Shown: one piece after another, positions 15,100 through 26,086 of the stretch
Layout: each line of letters opens with the position of its first letter
Numbering within the stretch: the stretch's first letter is position 1
Assembly (NCBI GenBank): GCA_002118135.1
Contig: BDIU01000059.1
Coordinates: forward strand, 62,001 to 126,000
Source: Trebouxia sp. TZW2008
Lineage: Eukaryota > Chlorophyta > Trebouxiophyceae > Trebouxiales > Trebouxiaceae
Direction: 5' to 3'
DNA: 64,000 nucleotides
Program-made: the position numbers and the translations under genes
The notes under the pieces: generated by a model
The model's input: only the letters and a program-made list of their open reading frames with translations
What the model was told of the DNA's origin: nothing
Database searches by the model: none

Positions 15100-18000
15100 A
15101 TGTCGGGGCCTCTTTCGTCCGCGCTGAAGTCGGGCAGCAAAGATTTGGTCAAAGAGTTGAACAGACGCTTGGCGCCAGCCGTTGGCAAGTACTCGGTACG
15201 GTAGCGGAATTTGAGAATCGCACGACGTCAACATGCTTTACTGATCCTGGACGGACACTGCATTCAGGACTTTATCGCAGAACATGCACAAGGTAGCTAT
15301 GTATGGACAACAGATGGCCAAAAACACCTCGACATGGCTTGTGGTGAGTCTGAACTATGCTAAATCCAGAGGTTATGACTCTGTTATGCACGGCTTCAGC
15401 AAGGTAGTTGTTTGCTGTTATTGCTTTTGTCATGCAGGCATTGGAGTGGCATCGACAGGTCACTGTCATCCTAAAGTTGTGAAGGCCATCCAGGATCAGA
15501 CTCAAGAGTTCATCATTGCCCAGCAGAACATTTTCACTTCCTCACCTGCCATGGTACAACTCCACTGCTGAATCATGCTGCATAATGCACCAATGGTGCA
15601 TCTTTGTTTGCAGCAACAGTCAGGAAGGCACTTGTCAGTTACTGTTGTTTGTGTGCACATTTGCATGATCATGATGCAATCTGTGCAGGTGGGGCTGCTG
15701 GACAGGCTGGCAAAGATCTGTCCAAAGGGCTTGGACACACATATCTTTGCCAACAGCGGTTCCGAGGTGGTTGAGAATGCCATCAAGATGGCACGAGCAC
15801 ACACCAAGAAGACCAACATCATTTGCTTTGATGTGAGACACCTTCTTGCTTGATGTAAGACATTCTCTTGCCTGACATGCTCCCAGGCATGTGCTGTCAC
15901 AACAGGCAGCATCTTCAACGGCATGCATGCATCGGTGAATCACTTCATTCAGTCCTCAGCCTGACCATCAGACATCAAGTCTGCAGCTTGTGCTTCAGAA
16001 TTATGGTGAATGTCCTGACTATTGACAACTGGCTGTCCAAACAAGGCCGCTGTGTGACCATTTACAACGGCAACAACCAGTCTTTTGCTCTCCTTCGCAT
16101 TCAGTAAAAGTTTGCATAATGTTTCAGGGAGCTTTCCACGGCAGGACAATGGGTGCTATGGCGCTGACTTCGTCCAAGACTTTCTACAAAACCGGCTTTG
16201 CTCCCTTGATGCCCCAAACCTTCATTGCCCCTTACCCCTATTGCCTGCACTGCAAAGTACGGCAGACAGCCTCTGATGGCAGAGAATGGTACAAGGCGAG
16301 CACATGCTTCAAACTTTGAGATTGCCTGTTGTTTTTGTGCTTTTGCTGGTGGCCTGCTGAGCATTTTATAGAGCAGCAAAACCCTATCAACATGCATTGG
16401 TTCATGGTGCTTTCTTGCTGATGTATTGTCAATGCTACAGGTGCATGTCAATGGTCTGTAACTTGTTCAATATTGACCATGTCTCAATGTGGCCAGGCTG
16501 CTGCAGATGTCACCTAGCACACCGCTCTTTGCTGAATTCAAGGTGCGGTGCTGCTGTCGGGGCCCACATGACGCTCTCAAGCGATAGCGCCAGATGCCAC
16601 TTGGCATCACACTTGCACCTGAAAACAATATGCCGCTGCCATATACAGAGCAATGTGTATATTCTGGCACTATTGCTGCAGATGTCACCCAGCATACCAC
16701 CATTTGATGAGTATGAGGCGCGGCGCTGTTGTCGAGGCCCACATGATGCCCTCAAGTGGATGCTCAAGATGCAGACAGCTCCTGAAGACACTGCAGCCAT
16801 CATCATTGAGCCCATCTTGGGTGAGGGGGGTTTTGTGTCACCACCCCCTGACTTTCTGTCTACCCTCCGGAAGCATTGCGACGAGAACAATATTGTCATG
16901 ATCATTGATGAGGTGAGTGTATAGGGGAAGCAGGCAAACACTTCTCTACAGCAAGCTGCAAGATTGCCACTCAAACCTGTAAACCCTCATCCAAAATGGG
17001 GTGATGAGGGAAGCATTTTCGGCTCAAATGACCCTAACATGCTTTCTGACGTAGTGAGGACAACTTAGTTGACAATCCGTGATGGCCCCTCTGACTGACT
17101 TGCATGATCTGCTTATATATTTGCCTTGTCATTTTGCCGTGTAAGGCATTCCATGTCCAATGAGCAGTAGCTGACAATGTTGATCAATCAGATGGGCCAT
17201 ACGGTGCAGATTCACAACACATCTTCATACGTGGCAAGTACAATCTGGTGGGGCCAGAACAGGGAAGTGGTCGGCGCATGAACATTTCAAGGGGCCAACC
17301 CCTGAAATCATGCTATATGTGAAAGATGTGCAAATGAGCAAAGTATGCTTTGGCTTCCAGGTGCAATCTGGAGTTGGCAGAGCAGGCAAGTCATGATACT
17401 TCAAGGGACAGCTCCTGACATCATGTTGTTTGCCAAGGGCTGTACAAATGAGCAAAGAATTCTTCTGCTTTCAGGTGCAATCTGGAGTTGGCAGAACAGG
17501 CAAGTGGTGGGCGCATGAGCATTTCAAGGGAGCAGCCCCTGACATCATGCTGTTTGCTAAGGGCATCGCCAGCGGGTTTCCCTTTGCCGGCATAGCAGCC
17601 AAGCCAGAGATGTACCAGGGCCTTCCCACTGGGTCACTGGTGAGCATCATCAAATGCAGTAGATGTGATGACTTGATCTTTGCTGTGCTGTGCGACATGC
17701 CTCAGGAATGGGTGTAGGCCTTGTGCCCTGCTATTGTGCTTGTTGCCAAGGTTGTTGCAGCCAAGCCCAAGCTGTACCAGGGCCTTCCTACTGGGTCTTT
17801 GGTGAGCACTACTGACTATATCAGCTATGATGACATGACTCGCGTGGCAAAGCATGCTTCATTGGTGCATAGCCGATAGCAAGCCTGTGATCAACGCACT
17901 TTACAGCCCTGCATACACTCAAGCAGGGCCTGTTCTGCTTGTTTGGTGTGCCTGTCTTCATCAAATATGTCTGATGCAATGCGATATGCCTGAGGGTTGA

Positions 18001-19704
18001 CACGCATGTGGATGCAGCCACGTGGCAAAGCTACCGTTGCTCCTTGATGTACATCAGGCAAATGGCGATAGTTACTGCACGCCTTGTGCTTACTATTTCA
18101 CTGCCTCAATATGGACATCTTCATTTGACATGAATTTGTGTGCAGGGAGGCACATATCATAATGCAACTGACGCAATTGAGGAGGATGGCATACTTGGCA
18201 ATCATTATTATACCTGGCGTGACTTTGAGTGACAACTGTGGCTGATAACTCTCTGACTTCAGCCAAAACATATTGTTTGACTTAACAAGACCTTGGATGC
18301 AGGGAGGCACGTACGGTGGCAGCATCATAGGCTGTGCTGCTGCCAATGCCACCATTGATGCAATTGAGGAGGATGGCATGCTTGATAATGCCCGGGAAAG
18401 AGGCGTGCAGCTCATCACAGTAAGCTGTGCATACAGCATCAGAGCATTGCCCTTGTGACTCTAGCTTTGTGACACCAAAAATGGGTAGCAACAAATGCCA
18501 TAGGCCGCTGAGGAGTAAGACATGCTTGACAATGCGCGGGAGAGAGGCGTGCAGCTGATCACGGCAAGTGTGCATGCAATGACATTGTCGGCGCGACGAC
18601 AGATCGATGCCCTGGTGACTCCAGACTTGGCAAAGGCTCAACATTGCTGGCAGGGCTGCCATATCTGACAGGAAGCCATTGACTTATCTGGCAGCTGCAT
18701 GCTCAACAGCAAAGTCATGCATTGCCAAATTGCTGCATGTTTAGCCCAGCATGTGATCACAAGGTACATGCAGAATTGGGCCTGTCGTATCATGTGCACA
18801 ACAGCTTTCAAGCACAGCTGACCTCATCTGGCAGGTCCAGCGAGGAATGCACTGCTGATGTGAGAGTAGAGTACCTTGGTCGATGCTTGCAATGAGATGA
18901 CAATCAACATGATCAAGAACAATCTGCACAAATCTCTGCTGTAAGGCATCACAATGCATGAGCCTTTGTTTCCAGACACAGCAGTTGATGATGGCATGCT
19001 GCACAACATCAACTGAATGCCATTGTTTGTGCTCCAGGGTCTGCTGGAGCTGAGCAAGAAGTACCCCATCATCGACATCAGAGGGCGAGGGCTTATGGTG
19101 GCGGTTGAGTTTGGGGAGCAGAGAGGGGTGGATGGCAGCTACACTGCCAAGGCTGGCTGTGCTGGTGCTGTCACAAAAGCAGCACAGAAGCGCAACATGA
19201 TTTTGCTCACAGCTGGTATGTGGTTTCGCTCAGTCTGTTTCGTCTGTTGTTGGGACGATGTTGCTGTGTCATGCAGAGTAGCAGCATTAAAGTGTGCTGA
19301 AATGCACGGATCAGTCCCAAGTATGGCTGCTGCTTTGTGTGCAGTCTTGATACCTTACATCTGTGCGCTTGCTGCGTTCAGATTGGTTTGACTAAACTTG
19401 ATACCTGTAAACATGCAGATGTGTGCATATTTCCTTGTTGTGCATGCACACATTCATTCTGGTGCTTTGCCATGGTCACATGCATAGCAGCACTGCTGCA
19501 GCCAAAGACCATGGAACGGCTTCACTGATGTATAGCCTACCTGCTGTGCAATGTTGCTTGCTGGTTGATTTGCTTGCAGGTGCAAGGGAGTGTGTGCGCT
19601 TCCTGCCGCCACTCAACATCAAACCAGAAGAGATTGATGAAGCCCTAGAAAAGCTGGAAGGTGCTCTTTCAGAGGTCTTCAAGAATGACAGTCATACTGG
19701 TTGA
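15100..19704 (+). CDS. 4-aminobutyrate aminotransferase-type class III aminotransferase
   Basis: Likely moves the amino group of GABA or a related omega-amine to a keto acid. Exons: 15100-15195, 15268-15343, 15438-15553, 15689-15832, 16128-16256, 16682-16912, 17475-17639, 18303-18419, 19038-19215, 19580-19704; all GT-AG, phases continuous, 458 aa. Landmarks: GIGVASTGHCHPKVV; the PLP-phosphate loop FANSGSEVVENAIKMAR; GAFHGRTMGAMALT; IIEPILGEGGF; the cofactor motif IIDEVQSGVGRTGKWW; the Schiff-base Lys at about 293 in FAKGIASGFPFAG; and a terminal RFLPPLNIKPEEIDEAL. The length fits GabT. The short N-terminus (MSGPLSSALKSG) is not a clear targeting peptide. Exact substrate cannot be told from sequence; AGXT2-like or other omega-aminotransferases remain possible. 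Its introns carry several decayed exon copies. Confidence 0.85.
16507..16605 (+). repeat. Decayed upstream copy of aminotransferase exon 6 start
   Basis: Begins ctgctgcag/atgtcacc like the true exon at 16682, then matches through the tgtcg-ggcccacatgac stretch before a stop. It lies about 175 bp upstream and includes the acceptor. Confidence 0.8.
17236..17445 (+). repeat. Two decayed upstream copies of aminotransferase exon 7
   Basis: Copies start at about 17236 and 17361 and match the true exon at 17475 (caatctggagttggcagaac, then catttcaaggg and gacatcatgctgtttgc). The second keeps a perfect cag acceptor. Both have lost the frame through small deletions. The series has three members including the exon. 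Confidence 0.85.
17752..17810 (+). repeat. Downstream copy of aminotransferase exon 7 end, with donor
   Basis: The stretch from gcagccaagcc through ctgtaccagggccttcc to a gtgagc donor repeats the last 50 bases of exon 7 (17597-17645). This copy holds the donor side only. Confidence 0.85.
18146..18225 (+). repeat. Decayed upstream copy of aminotransferase exon 8
   Basis: tgcag/ggaggcac followed by a degraded match that includes gcaattgaggaggatggcat, as in the true exon at 18303. The centre of the exon has been lost. Confidence 0.8.
18505..18580 (+). repeat. Downstream copy of aminotransferase exon 8 end
   Basis: gacatgcttgacaatgcgcg, then gagaggcgtgcagctgatca, repeats the last 45 bases of exon 8. 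The donor has changed from acagtaagc to acggcaagt. Confidence 0.8.
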
Positions 19705-21254
19705 AAAGAAGATCCCGTCATGTAGCATACAAGTTCTGGTCTGAGCACTTCATTTGTACCTCAAGTCCACTCACTGTCCACGTCCACTGTTGTCACTTGT
19801 TTTGCAACATTGATTTACTCTGGTGTGCAGTCCACATGCATTGAGCAATGCTTCTTTGACATTGCGCCATGCATGGCATGCCAGTGGTTGGCTGTCAACA
19901 AGTCTGACACTGATTTAATTGAATGGGGACCGGCAGTCTTGTTCAATGCTACACATATTGTCCTTACATGTAACATGCAAGCCCCGCAAAGCCTACTTCC
20001 ATTTTGCATGGGTCGTGGCAGCCTCTGTTGACGCTACACACACAACTCGGTATCACACTTGCATGCCTCTCAGAGGCTGCCTCCAAGCTGGCACTGCCTT
20101 GCTGGAGATGTTTCTGATGAAGCCGCTTGCCTTGGCAGCATGATCATCTTCCTGCTGTGCAGCTACCCTCTGTTGCACTGCTGCAGTTGCCTGCTTACCA
20201 CACGTAGGGGTCTGTGAAGTTTGACTTGAGTCGCATTAAGCCTGACGCAGAGTATGCAGAGCCAGAGATCTGACACAAGGTCAAACTGTCTTGTATACAT
20301 CATGTGACTACAACAGCACTGCAGTGTGTGACACGGCAATCAGCAAAGGTGCCATCACAGTAGCTTGTAGTGCTACAGAATGCAGTACACATGCTAGCAC
20401 CAAGCCATTATCCTGTAGACATGAGTCACACTGCGCGGCACAATCACTCAACTGCAGCGTCTTGAAAGAAGGTTTCAGCATTACGCCATGAGCACACTGT
20501 CAGGAGCTTTGGTAGCTTGAGGTGCTGTCCTTGTTGCTCAGATTGTGCACTATGCCCACTTGCACAGTTGCTCAAGCAGGCCACATACTGGGCACTATGC
20601 TCATGCTGTGCATCATGCTTCTTTGCACAGTAGCTCAAGCATGCCTCATGTTGTGCACTTTGGCTGTACCTTAAGGAGGCGCTGTGGATCCTGCTTCACC
20701 TTGGCATTGACCTTGGCTGAGACCTGCAGTGCAAACAATGCCTTTTGCCTTGTCTGCTTGTCAGCAGCTGACAGGCAGCAAAGCTGCTATCTGTGAGAAG
20801 GATTGACTGAGAAGTACAGAGCAATGACTGTCACCTGACAAGGCCACAATGGATGCCAATTCCACAGCAGACAAGCCATTGGGGTGAGATGTGCATGATG
20901 ATCTCACTCCTTGGCGTTTACAAAATGTTCACCAACGGGACAGTCTGTGTGGCTTAAAGGCAAAAGTGGCCCCATAAACATGACAAACAGCAGTCACAAA
21001 GCATGCAGGAGGCATCAGACTGCACGCACTGAACGTTCAATTCGGCAGTTCTATGATGTTCAGTTTGCAGCAGACTGCATATCAATCAGGCCACAGCAAA
21101 AAGCAAGGAAGAGGAGGAATGTCCACAATGAAGCAGTGTGCGTGCCAATCGGGCAAAAGCAGAAGCTGTAACGAAGCAAATGCAAAAACTATTGAGATGA
21201 AAAAAGAGCGTTGCCAAAACGAAACTTGCATAGTAATGTATGAAGTGAAAGTGT
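19705..21254. other. Convergent intergenic region with a 62-bp tandem repeat
   Basis: No gene is recognised in this 1.5 kb. A TGTAA lies near 19972, about 270 bp past the aminotransferase stop. A repeat with the string ttgcacag-ttgctcaagca starts at 20560 and 20622, period 62 bp, with a weaker third unit before it. A T6 run on the minus strand (aaaaaa at about 21200-21205) could end the tRNA transcript. Confidence 0.4.
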
Positions 21255-21327
21255 TGGAGCTGCAGGGAATCGAACCCTGTACCTCTCGCATGCAAAGCGA
21301 GCGCTCTACCATATGAGCTACAACCCC
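21255..21327 (-). tRNA. tRNA-Ala (anticodon UGC)
   Basis: The minus strand folds into a full cloverleaf of 73 nt. The acceptor stem is GGGGTTG with CAGCTCC (two G-U pairs) and discriminator A. The D arm reads TAGCTCATATGGTAGAGC. The anticodon stem CTCGC/GCGAG encloses the loop TTTGCAT, giving anticodon TGC. The T arm has the B-box GGTTCGATTCC. No intron and no encoded CCA are present. It lies just past the last recognised exon of the CCDC112-like gene on the same strand, possibly inside its 3' UTR or last intron. Confidence 0.95.
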
Positions 21328-21368
21328 GCAACTGATGAGAGCGCCACATTTTTAAAAATATATAATAC

Positions 21369-24300
21369 GATGCAAGCCCAGTCAAGCGAGCAAGCACCTG
21401 CTCTTGTATCGCTGTAAGCCTGGTCTCGCGCTCAAGCTCTTCTTGCACCTTTGCTGACGTGGCTTCGAGTCTGCGCTGCATCAGCTCCTCATTTCGTGCT
21501 TTGAGGCGCTGCAGTTGCCCAGGGTCCAGCTTTCTTGTACTTTGCTCAGCAGCGACTGCTGCCTCTGCTGCTGCTGCTGCTGCATCCTGCTGTGCCTGCA
21601 ACATTGTGCACACTCCACTTAGACAAGGCCAAAACCCATATAAGCTATCACATGTCAGTGCACACATAACACCATTCCCAGCATGGGGTAGCAACAAGTG
21701 GGCCCAGATTAGGCTTCAGCATGCACTTGTCTGTCGTCAAGCAAGTATTGCCGCCTTACAGCTGCATGATCTGTGAGCAGTCATGTTGAGACAGCTCACC
21801 TTGAAGCGATGATACCCTTCCAACTTCTGCTTGTTTGCCGTCTGCCTCTCTGCCAAACTATCAGCCTCCACCTGCAGATCATTTGCACGATCTTTGTTTA
21901 TACATGTTATGTGACATACCATGCAAGTTGCCGCACGCCTCAGCCTGTGAGTTGATGAGTTTGAGGCTGTCTGCAGCTGATTCTGCTGGCAAATTAATGG
22001 TGTTTGTGCAATGGACGATTGGCACAGGCAAGGCCGCATGGGCATACATGCTGTGCTGAGACTCAAGGCTGCTGCCGTCTGCACCATCATTGACAAGTGC
22101 TATGTACTTGATGAGCGTACTTTGGGCTGCAGCATTTTGCCCTCTATGATGCAGCTCAATGGCTACTCAGACCTTCCACAATTTACTGCCAAACTGAGAG
22201 TGCAGTGTGCTGCCTCAGACAGGCAGGATCAGGCATGTGAATGCAATGAATGCATGGTTGAGTACTCACTTGCTTTTGCCAATCCTTCTGTTGTGCAAGC
22301 TGAGCTGCTTTCTGCTGCTCTTCCTGCTCCCTGAAAGCTTTCCACTCTGCCAAGTTCTGCCTTTTGAACTCCCTGCCAAGCAGACGCACATCATGTCATC
22401 GATTTGAGGACTTCAGATGTACCTGTCAAGCGCCAAAAAACAATGCTTGTTTGCAAGTCTAGGGGCCAACATGGGTAATGGCGCTTACGCTCAGAGTTGT
22501 CAAATTATTCCTGCCCCTCCAATCATTGAACATCTCATGTCACCCCAGAAATGACAAGTTGTGCAATGCATTTTCTGCTCAAGAACAAATTGTTGGGCAC
22601 CCTGACAGGTTTGCTGGATCCTGTTGCTGCACCACTGACAGGTTCAAGCTTCACCAACACACAACGGCAATTCCGTGGCGGGCAGCCGCATATGTATGGG
22701 CTCTGCCATGCCATGGTCTGCCCAAGGAGAAAGAAAGAGCCAGATGCCTCGACAGCCGTGCTTGCCCCTGCTGCTGCACCAATGTTGGGTCTGATGCACA
22801 CAGGTAGCTTCAAGCTACAACAACATGCAAGGGCAACCCTTGTCAATGCTGGCAGATTCAGATGTATGGACTGTGATCAGAATCCAAGGGCCAATTACCT
22901 TGACAAGCGTGCTTGCTCCTGCTACTGACGCTGTTGGTGGACATCACGGGCAGAGACAGGCACACAGCATATCAATACGCAATAGGTAACCTGTTCATCT
23001 GGCAGCATGCAAACGCGTGCCCATCGCCCCAAGAAGTGTTGTTTCTGTTCAAGGACATACCTTGACAAGCGAGCTTGCTCCTGCTGCTGCTGGCGTTGTT
23101 GCTGGGCTTGATGGGCAGAGGCCAGCTCCACTGAGGCTTGTACAGCCAGGGCAGCCTTGTGAGCCTCTTTCTGGCTGCGCCACTCTGCCAGGGCAATCCT
23201 CTTTCTGATGTACAGCTCCTGATGCTCTGCATGCCACCTGAACCAATAACAGCACCGCAAGTCAAAGATGGTAACATGTGGCTGCAAATGTCTGCCCTCT
23301 GAAAACTCCAATAGGGCATGAGCATGTCTTAGAGTTCAGGGTCAGACTTATGAATGCTGCCTGAACCACATGCAGCAATAATCTGATATCTGACGAATGC
23401 AAAGGCCGTGAAGATGCTTGTGGTGGTGCTGAGTGTGTGAAGGTCAAAGAGGTACTGCAAAAAGCAATGCACACCTGATGTAAATCCTGTCAGGTCGCTG
23501 TAACAGGTGCTGAAGCTTGGGATAACAGCTTGTCAATGACAGCACATGTGATTGTGATGGAGAAACCAACATCAAAACACGGGTAATTAATTAAGCTGTA
23601 ATCAATCAAGTTTGGGGTCTGGAATGCAAATAGCGAATGACAAAGCCTGCACAGATTAGTGTTAGCAGCAAAGGGGGATAGGGCTTATTTTCAGCTGCTG
23701 TCTGAGCACTGCATTCTGCGGTCACTGGCTCTCACCTGGCATGCCCTATGATGTCAGCCCTCTTGAAGCCAATCATCTGGTCATAGCACACCAGAGTGGC
23801 ATGGCTATAGTCACCCTTGCATGCTTTCAGAATCCGCTCAAACTCAGAGTGGTCATCAGGATGCCAGCCGCCAGTGGGACCGTACTCTTCATGAAAGTCA
23901 TCAAACGCCTCCACTTCTGGCAGCAGGCCCCCTCCTTGCTGCATCAATTGGAGGTATCAGTCAACATAACTTGGACCCAATTGCTGTCTGCTAACTGGCA
24001 CATGATGTATCAAACTGAATATGGCGGGTTTCAATGTTTTAAGCATGCAGCAAATAGTCATGATGATACTTATTGTTGCCATCAACCTTTACTGAATCTT
24101 GCAGAAAGCTGAATTGCTGAGTGCAAAGACCAACACAGCAATTGAGTAGCATGATTTCTCTGAGCGGGAAGTTGGCAAACATTGTGTATTGTGCAGTCAT
24201 TGTTGGAATCAGCCCGTATGTAATCAGCATCAAGAGCGTCTATTCTTGAACAGTGTGCCCCTACTGGAATGATCTTGTGTGTGTCCAGTGTTGAGCAACG

Positions 24301-25574
24301 GGTCTTCAGCAAGCTGCAGGCCAGAAGTACCTTCGGCTGATAAGCAGCAGGGACATGAGCAACTGCAGGAGCAGGAGCAGAAGAGGCCTGAACAGCATGC
24401 GGCGCCAGGTCCCATGCTGGTGACTCAAGACGCCCCAGCATGAGTTCCAGCTCCCTTGACAGATGCTGTTCCTGCATGCTTTGCTCAGGCATTCAATTTC
24501 AAGCGCTTGCTTTAGGGCTGATCATGTTGATGATGATTTCTGAGCTTTGTGACTGTACTTTCAGCATGCTTTGTGCATAGTGTCAGCTACATGCGCTTGC
24601 TAAACTTCTTGATCCAAGCTTGCTATTATAGAGCTCTTTCACATATGCAAGCGTGCTTAAATGTGCCACCATGACGATGCCTGGAGCAAGGCTGTGTAGT
24701 GCTCACAAACAGATGCTGCAGACGTCGCTGATGGTCATGCATAGATGCGCCTGTCATTCCTGAAATCATGCATACAACCTGACAACTCATGCATGATATG
24801 GCATCAATGCTCAAGCTGTGCGCCAAGCTGGGAACAACCTCAGGGATGCATGCAAGCATGCCAAGGTTGCGTTTCAAACGCAGGAAAGTCTGTCTTGCCT
24901 GTCTCCCCAGGTCATCATAGTTTTGCCGCTGTTCTGCCTTCAGCTCTGTGATCTGCATCTCCCCAGCGTCTAGGGCTTCTGCAACTGAGCGGACAAAGTC
25001 TGACCCTGGCTCAGGGCTGGCTAGCTTAGCTACAACTGCCTCAACCAACTCCTTGATTTTGGTTGTTCTGGCTGTCAGAGCAGAGGCCATTAACTGCCTG
25101 TCAGCAGCCTGCTGGCTGACCTCTAACTGCATCTGCCTGCCATCCCTGCAAAGCGCACACAGATGCACTCATTCTTAAGTTCATGCTGTGATGACAAGTA
25201 CATGCATCATGAGGACATCAGCACAAGCGACCTCTTGTCACACGTCAGGTCATGGAAAGATGCTGCAAATGGAGGTGTCAGCACAACACTACAGCTCTTT
25301 GCAGGTGACTATTTCCCGAACTACATGACTGCATGCAATCTGTGGTGATCGACTGAATGCACTAGAATAGGAGTAGTGGATGTTGCTGTGATGATTCACA
25401 GCAGTGCAGTGCAATGCAATGTGTTGCTGCTGCAGCAGTCTTGCCTCAAGGAGTCCAAGGGGAAGGCAAGAGTATTGTCCAAGGCGTGTTCCTGGTTGCG
25501 CAGCATCTTAGCAGCATTGCACCATTCACGCCGCTGCATCAGGCTGGTGTGTCGGCCTGAAGTTGATGCCTGAC
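21369..25574 (-). CDS. CCDC112-like coiled-coil protein (ends not resolved)
   Basis: Minus-strand exons in continuous phase: 25445 to about 25574, 24839-25145, 24331-24471, 23736-23938, 23061-23237, 22270-22372, 21800-21871, 21369-21595. The order of blocks follows animal CCDC112: an N-terminal helix (REWCNAAKMLRNQEHAL); a helix with NYDDLGRQARQTFLRLKRNL; the signature FDDFHEEYGPTGGWHPDDH; WHAEHQELYIRKRIALAEWR; and further Lys/Glu/Gln-rich coiled coil (EFKRQNLAEWKAFREQEEQQ). CCDC112 is a centriolar-satellite protein in vertebrates; a basal-body or cilium-linked role here is inference. The first intron seems to begin with GC (25444). The start codon and the C-terminal exon after 21369 were not found. 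CCDC148-type proteins are the nearest alternative. It is head to head with the TACC-like gene. Confidence 0.7.
22600..22970 (-). repeat. Series of decayed copies of the CCDC112-like exon end
   Basis: The 3' end of exon 23061-23237 (plus-strand ccttgacaagcgagcttgct) recurs as ccttgacaagcgtgcttgct at 22899, and more degraded near 22745 and 22605. Spacing is about 140-160 bp. All lie downstream of the exon in its own direction and carry its donor side. Confidence 0.65.
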
Positions 25575-26086
25575 CTGATTGTCGCTGTGCTGCTGAGGTT
25601 GAAGGGAAGGTGTGCACAACCTGCGGTTGCAGCAACGCTCGTCAAGCCTTCTTCTGACACCCTGCACAATTTAAGCCGTATCCAGACTCTTGCCTGTGCA
25701 GGTTTGAGCGTCTCCGTCATCCAGGTGACATTTCCTGACTGCTGTGCAGTCATCAAGGAGCTTGGAGGTCTGCAGAAACTTGTGCGCAACGAGTGTCAGG
25801 TCGGGGGATGATATTGTCAGGTCGCGTGTAGTGTGCTACGACGATGTGATTTGTATGGCTGTCTGTGTCAATCGGCGTGAGGTTTCTGCGTCAAAATGGC
25901 AAGCCAAGCTGTTAAACGAAGTTTTGTAGAGAGTCAAGTCTGGCCTAAAATTCAAATGCTACAAAAGCCAGATGACCTGTTCGCTGCAGACGCTTTTGGC
26001 TGCCTGCGCGTCGCGCTCGATGCTACGCTGGCATCCCCCACACCCTGCTAGATAGGACGAACTTTGCTAACATTCCAGAAAGCAGC
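25575..26086. promoter_or_regulatory. Divergent upstream region of the CCDC112-like and TACC-like genes
   Basis: Both flanking genes are transcribed away from this region, so it should hold both promoters and the unresolved first exon(s) of the CCDC112-like gene. On the minus strand around 25690-25830 a frame reading FLQTSKLLDDCTAV is open and might belong to that gene. No core promoter motif is recognised. Confidence 0.35.
25896..26051 (+). CDS. 51-codon ORF upstream of the TACC-like gene (uORF candidate)
   Basis: ATG at 25896 to TAG at 26049, beginning MASQAVKRSFVESQVWPKIQ. It ends 35 bp before the inferred start of the TACC-like gene and contains no usable donor to join it. Composition looks coding-like, with a PDDLFAADAFG segment. 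It could be an upstream ORF in the leader of the next gene, or a small independent gene, or chance. No family is recognised. Confidence 0.3.
   Translation: MASQAVKRSFVESQVWPKIQMLQKPDDLFAADAFGCLRVALDATLASPTPC

Noticed and set aside
21086..21697. 203-codon minus-strand frame as a single exon
   Set aside because: Its second half is translated tRNA-Ala and flanking DNA. Only 21369-21595 has coiled-coil character.
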